A stretch of DNA of 64,000 bases from Streptomyces sp. G-G2. Its GTDB lineage: Bacteria; Actinomycetota; Actinomycetes; Streptomycetales; Streptomycetaceae. Where the stretch lies: assembly GCF_030063135.1 (NCBI RefSeq), contig NZ_JASISO010000014.1, forward strand, positions 91,794 through 155,793, written 5' to 3'. Below the pieces are notes generated by a model that ran no database searches, was not told where the DNA came from, and saw only the letters and a list, made by a program, of their open reading frames with translations. How positions within the stretch are numbered: position 1 is the stretch's first letter; the number at the start of each line of letters is the position of its first letter. A program made the translations under genes and the position numbers. Positions 35,128 to 44,055 of the stretch are shown in pieces.

Positions 35128-37524
35128 ATGAGCCCAGCACGAGGCAGGCCGACCAGGCCCGCCCTGTTCGCCGCCCTGGCCGCCGCGATCCTCGCCGCCG
35201 CCGCCCTGCCCGTCCTCACGGCCGCTACCCCGGCCGCCGCCGCCCCGCCCGCCGCGCTGTCGCCCCTGGAGGTCCCGGGGCGCGGGGCGAGCGTCCCCTT
35301 CACCGAGCAGGAGGCGGAGCAGGCGGCCACCACCGGCTCGGTCATCGGCCCCGACCGCACCTACACGACCCTGCCCGCCGAGGCTTCCGGCCGCAGCGCC
35401 GTCCGGCTGGACGCGGCGGGGGAGTACGTCGAGTTCACCCTGGCCAAACCGGCCAACGCGATGAACGTGCGCTACTCCGTCCCCGACAACGCGGCCGGTA
35501 CGGGCATCACCGCGCCCGTGGAACTGAAGCTGGACGGTACCAAGCTGAAGGACCTCGACTTCACCTCGAAGTGCAGCTGGTACTACGGCAGTTACCCCTT
35601 CACCAACCAGCCCGGCGAGAAGCCCCACCACTTCTACGAGGAGACCCGGACCCTCTTCGGCACGACCCTCCCGGCGGGTTCGAAGGTCCGGCTCACCCTG
35701 GCCGCGACCTCGGCCACCCCCTGGGCGGTGGTGGACCTGGCCGACTTCGAGCAGGTCGCGGGCCCGGCCACCCGGCCCGCGGGCTCGCTCTCGGTGACCG
35801 ACTTCGGGGCGGACCCGAACGGCTCGGCCGACTCCACGGGAGCGTTCCAGCAGGCCGTGGACGCGGGAGCGGCGCAGTCGAAGGAGGTGTGGATCCCGCA
35901 GGGCGCCTTCAAGCTCACCGACCACGTGGTCGTCGACAAGGTGACCCTGCGCGGCGCCGGACCCTGGTACTCCGTACTCACCGGCCGCAGCGCCACCGAC
36001 CGCAACCGGGCCGCCGGGATCTACGGCAAGTACGCGCGCGGAGGCGGCTACGGCGGCCAGATACGCCCGTACGAGGACGACGGTCCCAGCCGCAACGTCA
36101 CGCTCAAGGACTTCGCGATCATCGGCGAGATCGGTGACCGCGTGGACGACGACCAGGTCAACGCGATCGGCGGCGCGATGACGGACTCCGTCGTCGACGA
36201 CGTCTGGATGCAGCGGACCAAGGTCGGGGCCTGGATGGACGGCCCCATGGACAACTTCCACATCAGGAACAGCCGGATCCTCGACCAGAGCGCGGACGGG
36301 GTGAACTTCCACTGGGGCGTCACCAACTCCTCGGTGGAGAACACCTTCCTGCGCAACACCGGTGACGACGGGCTGGCCATGTGGGCCGACACCAAGGTGA
36401 ACGTCGGGAACTCCTTCAGCCACAACACCGTGGTGGCGCCGATCCTCGCCAACAACATCGCGGTCTACGGCGGCAAGGACATCAGCGTCACCGACAACGT
36501 GGCCGCCGAGACCCTGACCAACGGCGGCGGACTGCACGTCGGCAACCGCTACCCCGGAGTCACCGCGGGCCAGGGCACCGATGTCCAGGGCACCTTCACC
36601 CTCGCCCGCAACACGCTGATCCGGACCGGGAACACGGACTACGGCTGGAACTTCCCGATCGGAGCCGTCTGGTTCGACAGCCGCAACAGCGCGATCGACA
36701 AGGCCGTCATCAACGTGACCGACAGCGACATCCTGGACAGCTCCTACGCGGCGGTCCACTTCGTGTCCGGGACCACCAAGGGCGTCCACTTCGACAACGT
36801 CAACATCGACAAGACGGGAACCTTCGCCCTCCAGTTCAACGATCCCGCCGAACTGTCGATGACGAACGTCAAGGCCACCCGGATCGGTTTCGGGGAGCCG
36901 GTCTACAGCTGCCTCGGCGCGCAGCTGAAGCTCACCCAGGGAACCGGGAACTCCGGCTGGAACACCAAACTGCCCGCCACCTACTGCGGGCCGTTCCCGC
37001 CCGCCAACGACCAGCCGGGACCGGACCCGACCCCGACGCCCACCCCGACTCCGACCCCCACGCCGACTCCGACGCCAACCCCGACTCCGACCGTGGACCC
37101 GGCGCGCAACCTCGCGCGGGGACGGCCCGTGAGCGAGACCTCGCACACCCAGGTCTACGACGCGGCCAGGGCCGTCGACGGTGACCCGGGCAGCTACTGG
37201 GAGAGCGCCAACAACGCCTTCCCGCAGTCCCTCACGGTCGACCTCGGCGCCACCGCGTACATCAGGCGCGTCGTCCTCAAGCTGCCGCCGCCCGCCGCCT
37301 GGGGAGCCCGTACCCAGACCGTCGCGGTCCTCGGCAGCGCCGACGGAACGGCCTTCACCACCCTCGTGGGCGCGCAGGGCTACCACTTCGACCCGGCCAC
37401 CGGCAACCAGGTGACCATCGCCCTCCCCGCGGGCACCGACGTACGCCACCTGCGGGTGACCGTCACCGGCAACACCGGCTGGCCCGCGGGCCAGATCGGT
37501 GAGTTCGAGGCCTACGCGGGCTGA
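35128..37524 (+). CDS. secreted GH87-type alpha-1,3-glucanase, shorter paralogue
   Basis: This 798-residue exported enzyme has a signal peptide (about 1-45), a CBM6/35-like domain (about 55-215), a right-handed beta-helix (about 220-625), a Thr-Pro linker of about 11 TP units (about 635-655) and a C-terminal discoidin domain. The helix carries SADGVNFHWG and NTGDDGLAMWA: Asp390, Asp413 and Asp414, the same 23/24 spacing as in the larger glucanase. The CBM and helix parts are paralogous to that enzyme, but the discoidin domain lies at the opposite end. GGAGAGG precedes the ATG. It ends the importer operon or has its own promoter after a 142-nt gap. Substrate inferred: alpha-1,3-glucan. Confidence 0.82.
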   Translation: MSPARGRPTRPALFAALAAAILAAAALPVLTAATPAAAAPPAALSPLEVPGRGASVPFTEQEAEQAATTGSVIGPDRTYTTLPAEASGRSAVRLDAAGEYVEFTLAKPANAMNVRYSVPDNAAGTGITAPVELKLDGTKLKDLDFTSKCSWYYGSYPFTNQPGEKPHHFYEETRTLFGTTLPAGSKVRLTLAATSATPWAVVDLADFEQVAGPATRPAGSLSVTDFGADPNGSADSTGAFQQAVDAGAAQSKEVWIPQGAFKLTDHVVVDKVTLRGAGPWYSVLTGRSATDRNRAAGIYGKYARGGGYGGQIRPYEDDGPSRNVTLKDFAIIGEIGDRVDDDQVNAIGGAMTDSVVDDVWMQRTKVGAWMDGPMDNFHIRNSRILDQSADGVNFHWGVTNSSVENTFLRNTGDDGLAMWADTKVNVGNSFSHNTVVAPILANNIAVYGGKDISVTDNVAAETLTNGGGLHVGNRYPGVTAGQGTDVQGTFTLARNTLIRTGNTDYGWNFPIGAVWFDSRNSAIDKAVINVTDSDILDSSYAAVHFVSGTTKGVHFDNVNIDKTGTFALQFNDPAELSMTNVKATRIGFGEPVYSCLGAQLKLTQGTGNSGWNTKLPATYCGPFPPANDQPGPDPTPTPTPTPTPTPTPTPTPTPTVDPARNLARGRPVSETSHTQVYDAARAVDGDPGSYWESANNAFPQSLTVDLGATAYIRRVVLKLPPPAAWGARTQTVAVLGSADGTAFTTLVGAQGYHFDPATGNQVTIALPAGTDVRHLRVTVTGNTGWPAGQIGEFEAYAG

Positions 37525-37555
37525 CCCCCCGCCGATCGCCGCTGCACCCCGCCCG

Positions 37556-38818
37556 TCACGGCATCGGCTGTGGCGGGCGGGGTCCGTGGTACAGCCCGCT
37601 CGGGCGCATCCGCAGCGGCCGCTCCTGGTACTCCTCCAGCGCGTGCGCGATCCAGCCCGCCGTACGGGCCACCGCGAACACGCTCTCCCCGGCCTCCGCG
37701 GGCATCCCGCAGGACACCGTCAGCACGGCCAGCGCCAGATCGACGTTCGCGTGCAGCCCGGGCCGCCGGGCCGCCGCGGTGGCGACCACGTCCCGGGCGG
37801 CCGCGAGCGCGGGCCCGGCCTGCGGCAGCTCCTCCAGCCGGGCGAACAGCGCCGTGGCCCGCGGATCCTCGCCCCGGTAGAGCCGGTGGCCGAGCCCCGG
37901 CACCCGGCGCCCGGCCCGCAGGTGGTCGGCGACCACGGGCGCGGCCCCGCCCCCTTCGACCACCTCCAGCAGCATCCGGTGCGCGAGCCGCCCGGCCGCC
38001 CCGTGCAGCGGGCCCTCGAGAGCGCCGAGCCCGGCCGACACCACCGCGTACGGATGGGCCCGCGCCGAGGCCGCCACCCGTACCGCCAGCGTCGAGGCGG
38101 CCAGATCGTGGTCGATGAGCAGGGCCAGCGCCAGATCGAGCACGTCCAGCGCGAGCGGATCCGCCTCCCGCGCGGTCAGCCTGCTCCACAGCCGCCAGGC
38201 CAGCGGTCCGGTCCCGCGGTGGGCCTGCCCGACCACCGGCAGGGCGCCGACCAGCGTGGGGATCAAGCAGCGCGCCGAGCCGAGCACGGCCTCCTCGGAC
38301 AGGTCGAAGCGCAGCGGGTCGGCCACGGCGGCGGCGGCCGTCGCCACCCGCAGCCGGTCCAGGGGTCCGCTGTGCTCCGGCAGGGCCGCCACCGGCCGCC
38401 GGGCGGCGGCCAGCATCGCCGCTGGGGCCTCGAACCGGATCCCGGGGCTCAGGACGCCGGTCCAGAGCCAGTCGGCGACCTCCTCGTAGGAGTGCCGGGC
38501 GGCCAGTTCGGTGGCGTCGACGCCCCGGTACCAGTAGCGGTCGCCCTCGATCAGGGTGATGCCGGTGCGGACGGCGAGTTCGCCGCCGGAGGCCGCCGCC
38601 GGGAGAGCGGCCTCGCGGCGGGTGCGGCGCGCCAGTTCCTCGACCTCGTGGGCGGCGAAGCTGCTGCCCCGGCCGACGGGGTCGCGGCGGCTGGTGAGCT
38701 GGCCCCGGCTGACGTAGGCGTAGACCGTCGCCGGTTTCACGCCGAGCAGTTCGGCGGCCTGCCGGGTGGTCAGCCGTCGTTCGTCGCGCTGTGGTTGATC
38801 GGGGGCCTCGTGGTCCAT
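37556..38818 (-). CDS. citrate synthase fused to a MerR/excisionase-type helix-turn-helix
   Basis: This 420-residue protein begins with a DNA-binding helix-turn-helix (residues about 14-62: LTTRQAAELLGVKPATVYAYV, then a basic wing RGQLTSRRDPVGRG). A citrate synthase domain follows with conserved catalytic positions: His in EGPLHGAA, His in GLGHRLYRGEDPRA and Asp in LHANVDLALAVL. It could be an enzyme, a regulator or both. The ATG at 38818 is preceded by a -10 hexamer TAGGCT (38831-38826), so the transcript is probably leaderless. It is divergent from a second citrate synthase, which it may control through the palindromes between them. Confidence 0.85.
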   Translation of the reverse strand: MDHEAPDQPQRDERRLTTRQAAELLGVKPATVYAYVSRGQLTSRRDPVGRGSSFAAHEVEELARRTRREAALPAAASGGELAVRTGITLIEGDRYWYRGVDATELAARHSYEEVADWLWTGVLSPGIRFEAPAAMLAAARRPVAALPEHSGPLDRLRVATAAAAVADPLRFDLSEEAVLGSARCLIPTLVGALPVVGQAHRGTGPLAWRLWSRLTAREADPLALDVLDLALALLIDHDLAASTLAVRVAASARAHPYAVVSAGLGALEGPLHGAAGRLAHRMLLEVVEGGGAAPVVADHLRAGRRVPGLGHRLYRGEDPRATALFARLEELPQAGPALAAARDVVATAAARRPGLHANVDLALAVLTVSCGMPAEAGESVFAVARTAGWIAHALEEYQERPLRMRPSGLYHGPRPPQPMP

Positions 38819-38888
38819 GCATCCCAGCCTACATATATTGATGCGATCAACATTGACAGCGATTGGATCCATCATGGATGGTCGATCC
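38819..38888. promoter_or_regulatory. divergent citrate synthase promoters with palindromes
   Basis: These 70 nt carry TTGAT-GCG-ATCAA (38838-38850), the leftward -10 TAGGCT, a rightward -35-like TTGACA (38853-38858), and two inverted copies of GATCCAT (GGATCCAT near 38867, GGATGG and GATCCATGG up to 38892). The density of palindromes suggests binding of a dimeric regulator; the helix-turn-helix citrate synthase encoded leftward is the obvious candidate. Confidence 0.6.
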
Positions 38889-40082
38889 ATGGACATCAAC
38901 GTCAGCATGACCGCAGACGCCGCCACCGCGGCCGCGGACACCGTCACCGAGGTACCCCGCGGACTCGCCGGAGTCGTCGTCACCGAGACCGCACTCGGCG
39001 ACGTCCGGGGCCGCGAGGGCTTCTACCACTACCGCCAGTACTCGGCCGTCGACCTCGCCACCGAGCGCGGCTTCGAGGACGTCTGGCACCTGATGTTCCG
39101 CGGCGCCCTGCCCGGCCCCGCCGAACGCGCCGCCTTCGCCGCCGAACTGGCCCCGCTGCGCCACCTGCCCGCCGACGTCCGCGACGCCCTCCCCGCCCTG
39201 GCCCGGGCCACCGCGCTCTCCGGCCCCCTCGCGGGCCTGCGCACCGCGCTCTCCCTGCTCGGCGCCTCCGCCGGCTTCCGCCCCGTCTACGACCTCAGCC
39301 CCGAGCGGCGGGCCGCCGACGCGCTGTCCGCCTGCGCCGCCGTACCCACCCTGCTCACCGCGCTGCACCGGCTCGGCCGGGGGCTGGCCCCGGTGGAACC
39401 CCGCGACGACCTCCCCTACGCCGCCAACTACCTGTACATGCTGACCGGCGAGGAGCCCGACCCGGTCCGCGCCCGCGCGGTCGAGCGCTATCTGATCTCG
39501 ACCATCGACCACGGGTTCAACGCCTCGACCTTCACCGCCCGGGTCATCGCCTCCACCGGAGCCGACGTCGTCGCCTGCCTCACCGGGGCGATCGGCGCAC
39601 TGTCCGGCCCGCTGCACGGCGGCGCCCCCAGCCGGGCCCTGGACACCCTGGACGCCATCGGCACCGCGGACCGGATCGATCCGTGGATCCGCGCACGGGT
39701 CCTGGCGGGGGAGCGGATCATGGGCTTCGGCCACCCCGTGTACCGCACCGAGGACCCGCGCTCACGCATGCTGCGCGAGATCGCGCTGGGCTTCGGCGGC
39801 CCGTTCGTGGACTTCGCCGTCGAGGTCGAGCGGCACGTCGAGGAGATCCTCGCCGAGCTGAAGCCGGGCCGCGAACTCCACACCAACGTCGAGTTCTACG
39901 CCGGTGTGGTCATGGAACTGTGCGGGCTGCCCCGCGAGATGTTCACGCCCACGTTCTGCGCGGCGCGCGTGGTCGGCTGGAGCGCGAACGTCCTGGAGCA
40001 GGCCGCCGATACGAAGATCATCCGGCCCGCCGCCCGCTACGTCGGCCCGGTCCCGCCCCAGCCCGTGCCCCCGCTCGGCTGA
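38889..40082 (+). CDS. citrate synthase
   Basis: This 397-residue enzyme condenses oxaloacetate and acetyl-CoA to citrate. Conserved features are REGFYHYRQYS near the N-terminus, the first catalytic His in SGPLHGGAPSRAL and the second in IMGFGHPVYRTEDPRS. In the third catalytic motif the usual Asp of NVDFY is replaced by Glu (TNVEFYAG), as I also recall for mycobacterial CitA-type proteins. The N-terminal 25 residues are poorly conserved. I chose ATG 38889; ATG 38874 is possible. It is divergent from the helix-turn-helix citrate synthase. Confidence 0.9.
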   Translation: MDINVSMTADAATAAADTVTEVPRGLAGVVVTETALGDVRGREGFYHYRQYSAVDLATERGFEDVWHLMFRGALPGPAERAAFAAELAPLRHLPADVRDALPALARATALSGPLAGLRTALSLLGASAGFRPVYDLSPERRAADALSACAAVPTLLTALHRLGRGLAPVEPRDDLPYAANYLYMLTGEEPDPVRARAVERYLISTIDHGFNASTFTARVIASTGADVVACLTGAIGALSGPLHGGAPSRALDTLDAIGTADRIDPWIRARVLAGERIMGFGHPVYRTEDPRSRMLREIALGFGGPFVDFAVEVERHVEEILAELKPGRELHTNVEFYAGVVMELCGLPREMFTPTFCAARVVGWSANVLEQAADTKIIRPAARYVGPVPPQPVPPLG

Positions 40083-40106
40083 CCCGTACGCCCTACCATC
40101 GACGGG

Positions 40107-41234
40107 ATGAGCACCAGCCAGCCCCAGCCCGAGCCGTCCCGCGTCCCCCGGCGGACCGGGCAGCCGATTCCCGTCGTCGTCCTCGCCGGATTCCTCGGAT
40201 CCGGCAAGACCACCCTGCTCAACCACCTGCTCGCCCATCGTGCGGGCACCCGTGTCGGGGTGGTCGTCAATGACTTCGGCTCGATCGAGATCGATGCGAT
40301 GTCCGTCGCCGGGCAGGTCGGCGACTCGATGGTCTCCCTCGGCGGAGGCTGCCTGTGCTGCGCGGTGGACGGCAGCGAGCTGGACGCGTACCTGGCCAAG
40401 CTCTCGGATCCCGTCCACCGCATCGACGTGATCGTCATCGAGGCGAGCGGGCTGGCCGAGCCGCAGGAGATGATCCGGATGCTGGTGGCCAGCGAGAACC
40501 CGGACGTCCGCTACGGCGGCATGGTCGAGGTCGTCGACGCCGCCGAGTTCGACGCCACCCGCCGCGCGCACCCCGAGACCGACCGTCACCTCGCCGTCGC
40601 CGACCTCGTCGTCCTGAACAAGACCGACCGGGTGGACGCCGCCGAGCGGGCCAGGATCGAGACGGAACTCGGCGCGCTCTCCCCCGGGATCCCGCTCGTC
40701 ACCGCCGACCACGGCAGGATCGACCCGGAGCTGCTCTTCGACCGCCGCCCCTGGACCGAGACCCGCGGCCAGCTGTCCTTCGAGGACCTGCTGACGGGGG
40801 CGGCCGAGGACACCGAGGACCACAGCGGTCACGCCCACACCCGCTACGAGACCACCGAGTTCGTCACGGACGGGGCGCTCGCGCCGCGCCGCTTCGTCGA
40901 GTTCCTCGACAGCCGCCCGGCCGGGCTCTACCGGATCAAGGGATTCGTGTACTTCGGCGTGCCCGGCCACGAGGAGAAGTACGAGGTCCACGCGGTCGGC
41001 CGGTTCCTGCGCTTCGCCCCGCTGCCCTGGGCCCGCGCCGAACCCCGGCGCACCCAGCTCGTCCTGATCGGCAGCGGAACCGACGGCCCCGCCCTGCTGC
41101 GCGCCCTGGAGGCGTGCCGCGAGCCCGCACCGCGGGACGCCCGCCCCGAGAGCATGTGGGGCGTCCTGCGGTACGTCCGCCAAGAGGCGGAGAGCAGCGA
41201 CGGGACCGGAGTCCCGGCCGCGCCGTATTCCTAG
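40107..41234 (+). CDS. CobW/COG0523 family GTPase, putative metallochaperone
   Basis: This 375-residue G3E GTPase has the P-loop [11 protein letters not shown] (29-39), the metal-binding GGGCLCC (CxCC) motif, switch acids in [10 protein letters not shown] and the NKTD base-recognition motif. The C-terminal CobW_C domain follows a His-containing linker ([10 protein letters not shown]) that may also bind metal. Such proteins deliver zinc or cobalt to client enzymes. TACCAT at 40094-40099 suggests a nearly leaderless mRNA. The stop codon TAG lies within the left terminus of the adjacent palindromic element, so the last residues may have been changed by its insertion. Confidence 0.92.
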   Translation: MSTSQPQPEPSRVPRRTGQPIPVVVLAGFLGSGKTTLLNHLLAHRAGTRVGVVVNDFGSIEIDAMSVAGQVGDSMVSLGGGCLCCAVDGSELDAYLAKLSDPVHRIDVIVIEASGLAEPQEMIRMLVASENPDVRYGGMVEVVDAAEFDATRRAHPETDRHLAVADLVVLNKTDRVDAAERARIETELGALSPGIPLVTADHGRIDPELLFDRRPWTETRGQLSFEDLLTGAAEDTEDHSGHAHTRYETTEFVTDGALAPRRFVEFLDSRPAGLYRIKGFVYFGVPGHEEKYEVHAVGRFLRFAPLPWARAEPRRTQLVLIGSGTDGPALLRALEACREPAPRDARPESMWGVLRYVRQEAESSDGTGVPAAPYS

Positions 41235-41400
41235 TGCCTCGTCAGGCGACGTTCGCCCCGTAGCGACGTCCCGCTCGCACTCTCGCCGCACCGGCCGGAA
41301 GCCCACGTACGTCCAGTCCAAGGGCTTCCGGCCGGCCCGCCGAGAGCACGCACCGGACGCCGCTCCTCAACGGGGCAAACGTTGCCTGACGCGGCACTAG
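41231..41400. mobile_element. 170-bp palindromic MITE-like element
   Basis: Terminal inverted repeats of 33 bp, 29 of 33 identical, begin CTAGTGCC and continue with a GTCAGGC-N-ACGTT core. Inside lies another perfect 14-bp stem (CCGGCCGGAAGCCC) with a 17-nt loop, so nearly the whole element can fold. The outer CTAG on each side could be a target duplication (a YTAR-type site such as IS5-group elements use). It contains no gene. It separates the 3' ends of the CobW gene and parC. Related termini occur at 52425 and 55086. Confidence 0.75.
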
Positions 41401-41413
41401 TGCCGTGACCGCA

Positions 41414-43873
41414 CTAGAGCACCGCTCCGGCCAGCGCGGTCACCGTCGCCGGAAGCGGGATGCCCGAGCCGTCGCGGCGCGGGTCCGGCACCGGCAGTTC
41501 GGCCGGAGCGCCGTTCGCCCCCGCCGCCCGGGCCGGGGATCCGCCCGCCCAGGCCAGCACCAGCACGTCCTCGCCCTTCAGGAAGCGCTGGCAGCGCACC
41601 CCGCCGGTGGCCCGGCCCTTGCGCGGGTACTGGTCGAACGGCGTGAGCTTGCCCGACCGCACCGAATCGTCCAGGGTGCCGTGCGAACCGGCCACCGTGA
41701 ACACCACCGCGTCGCCCGCCGGGTCCACCGCCGAGAAGTGGATCACCTTGGCGTTGTCCGTGAGCTTGATGCCCGCCATACCGGCCGCCGGGCGGCCCTG
41801 CGGACGGACCTGTCCCGCCGGATACCGCAGCAGCTGGGCGTCGTCGGTGATGAAGACCAGGTCTTCCTCGCCCGTGCGCAGCTCGACCGCGCCGACGATC
41901 CGGTCACCGTCCTTGAGGGTGATGACCTCCAGCTCGTCCTTGTTCGCCGGATAGTCCGGCACGACCCGCTTGACCACGCCCTGCTCGGTACCGATCGCCA
42001 GACCCTGTGAGGACTCGTCCAGCGAGATCAGGCAGACCACCGACTCCTCCGCCTCCAGCCCGGAGACGAACTCCGTGACCGGGGCCCCGCCCGCCAGGTT
42101 CGGCGCCGCGTGCGTGTCCGGCAGCTGCGGCAGGTCGATCACCGCGAGCCGCAGCAGCCGCCCGGCCGAGGTCACCACGCCCACATCGGCCCGCGCGGTC
42201 GCCGCGACCTGCGAGACGACCAGGTCGTGCTTGGCGCGCGCCCCGCCCTCCTCGGCGACCGCGAGGGGATCGCCGTTCGCTGTACGGGCCAGCAGGCCGG
42301 TCGAGGACAGAAGCACCCGGCACGGGTCGTCCGCGACCTCAAGCGGCACCGCCGCCACAGCGGAACCCGCCGACTCCAGCAGCACCGTGCGCCGCTCGGT
42401 GCCGAACTTCTTCGCGACCGCGGCCAGTTCGTTGGAGACCATCTTGCGCAGCTCGGAGTCCGAGTCCAGGATCCCGGTCAGTTCGTCGATCTCGCCGTTG
42501 AGGCGGTCCTGCTCGGTCTCCAGCTCCAGCCGGTCGAACTTGGTCAGGCGGCGCAGCGGGGTGTCCAGGATGTACTGGGTCTGGATCTCGCTCAGCGAGA
42601 ACCGCTCGATCAGCCGGGCCTTGGCCTGCGCGGAGTTCTCGCTGTCGCGGATCAGCCGGATGACCTCGTCGATGTCGATGAGGGCCACCAGCAGGCCCTC
42701 GACGAGGTGCAGCCGGTCGCGCCGCTTGGTGCGGCGGAACTCGCTGCGGCGGCGCACGACCTCGAAGCGGTGGTCGAGGTAGACCTCCAGCAGCTCCTTG
42801 AGGCCCAGCGTCAGCGGCTGGCCGTCCACCAGGGCGACGTTGTTGATGCCGAAGGACTCCTCCATCGGCGTCAGCTTGTAGAGCTGCTCGAGCACGGCCT
42901 CGGGGTGGAAGCCGTTCTTGATCTCGATGACCAGACGCAGACCGTGCGAGCGGTCCGTGAGGTCCTTCACGTCGGCGATGCCCTGGAGCTTCTTCGAACC
43001 GACCAGGTCCTTGATCTTCGCGATGACCTTCTCGGGACCGACCGCGAAGGGCAGTTCGGTGACGACCAGCCCCTTGCGGCGGGCCGTCACGTTGTCCACG
43101 GACACCGTCGCGCGGATCCGGAAGGTGCCCCGCCCCTTCTCGTACGCGTCCTTGATGCCGGACAGGCCCACGATGCGGCCGCCGGTCGGCAGGTCCGGAC
43201 CCGGGACGAAGCGCATCAGCGCCTCGAGGTCGGCCTCCGGGTAGCGGATCAGGTGCCGGGCGGCGGCGATGACCTCGCCCAGGTTGTGCGGGGGCATGTT
43301 GGTGGCCATACCGACCGCGATCCCCGAAGCGCCGTTGACCAGCAGGTTCGGATACGCCGCCGGCAGCACGCCGGGTTCGAGCTCCTGGCCGTCGTAGTTC
43401 GGAGCGAAGTCGACGGTGTCCTCGTCGATGGACTCCGTCATGAGCGAGGCGGCGTCGGCCATCTTGGACTCGGTGTACCGCATGGCGGCGGGCGGGTCGT
43501 CGTTGCCGAGCGAACCGAAGTTGCCGTGGCCGTCGACCAGCGGCAGGCGCATCGAGAAGGGCTGGGCCATGCGCACGAGGGCGTCGTAGATCGACGCGTC
43601 ACCGTGCGGGTGGAGCTTGCCCATGACCTCGCCGACGACGCGCGCGCACTTGACGTAGCCGCGGTCGGGGCGCAGGCCCATCTCGTTCATCTGGTACACG
43701 ATGCGCCGGTGTACCGGCTTCATGCCGTCGCGGGCGTCGGGCAGGGCGCGGGAGTAGATCACCGAGTACGCGTACTCGAGGAAGGAGCCCTGCATTTCGT
43801 CGACGACGTCGATGTCGAGGATCTTCTCCTCGAAATCCTCCGGCGGCGGGGTCTTCGTGCTGCGGCGGGCCAT
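41414..43873 (-). CDS. parC: DNA topoisomerase IV subunit A (GyrA-like)
   Basis: ParC cuts and rejoins DNA with ParE (17341-19461) to separate daughter chromosomes. The 819-residue protein has the winged-helix breakage domain with active-site Tyr in [11 protein letters not shown] and the quinolone-resistance region [18 protein letters not shown], a coiled-coil tower, and a C-terminal beta-pinwheel (repeats such as [10 protein letters not shown] and [12 protein letters not shown]). AAGGAG precedes ATG 43873. The second subunit lies 22 kb away, as in other streptomycetes. The stop codon TAG is part of a CTAG close to the palindromic element. Confidence 0.95.
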   Translation of the reverse strand: MARRSTKTPPPEDFEEKILDIDVVDEMQGSFLEYAYSVIYSRALPDARDGMKPVHRRIVYQMNEMGLRPDRGYVKCARVVGEVMGKLHPHGDASIYDALVRMAQPFSMRLPLVDGHGNFGSLGNDDPPAAMRYTESKMADAASLMTESIDEDTVDFAPNYDGQELEPGVLPAAYPNLLVNGASGIAVGMATNMPPHNLGEVIAAARHLIRYPEADLEALMRFVPGPDLPTGGRIVGLSGIKDAYEKGRGTFRIRATVSVDNVTARRKGLVVTELPFAVGPEKVIAKIKDLVGSKKLQGIADVKDLTDRSHGLRLVIEIKNGFHPEAVLEQLYKLTPMEESFGINNVALVDGQPLTLGLKELLEVYLDHRFEVVRRRSEFRRTKRRDRLHLVEGLLVALIDIDEVIRLIRDSENSAQAKARLIERFSLSEIQTQYILDTPLRRLTKFDRLELETEQDRLNGEIDELTGILDSDSELRKMVSNELAAVAKKFGTERRTVLLESAGSAVAAVPLEVADDPCRVLLSSTGLLARTANGDPLAVAEEGGARAKHDLVVSQVAATARADVGVVTSAGRLLRLAVIDLPQLPDTHAAPNLAGGAPVTEFVSGLEAEESVVCLISLDESSQGLAIGTEQGVVKRVVPDYPANKDELEVITLKDGDRIVGAVELRTGEEDLVFITDDAQLLRYPAGQVRPQGRPAAGMAGIKLTDNAKVIHFSAVDPAGDAVVFTVAGSHGTLDDSVRSGKLTPFDQYPRKGRATGGVRCQRFLKGEDVLVLAWAGGSPARAAGANGAPAELPVPDPRRDGSGIPLPATVTALAGAVL

Positions 43874-44055
43874 CGCTGCGCGGCTCCTTAACCATGGTGA
43901 TGGGGGCTGGGTCTGACGCGGACCATTGTGGCCCGAGGCACCGACAACGCCGACTCCGACCCAGGAGTGACCCGGGAACTTCTCCAGGGGCCGACGCGCT
44001 TGCATACAGTGACAGGTCTGACAGGAATCTCTGCATCGCGATACGAAGGGACCAC

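Noticed and set aside
37028..37096. Repetitive CCGACTCCGAC-type DNA, first suspected as a CRISPR-like or tandem repeat
   Set aside because: It is coding and gives a regular Thr-Pro linker between enzyme domains of the second GH87 protein; there are no spacers.
41281..41400. Minus-strand reading of the palindromic element as an extension of the genes to its left (WTYVGFRPVRRE)
   Set aside because: The frame arises inside the inverted repeats and joins only to antisense sequence of the CobW gene; it has no start signal.
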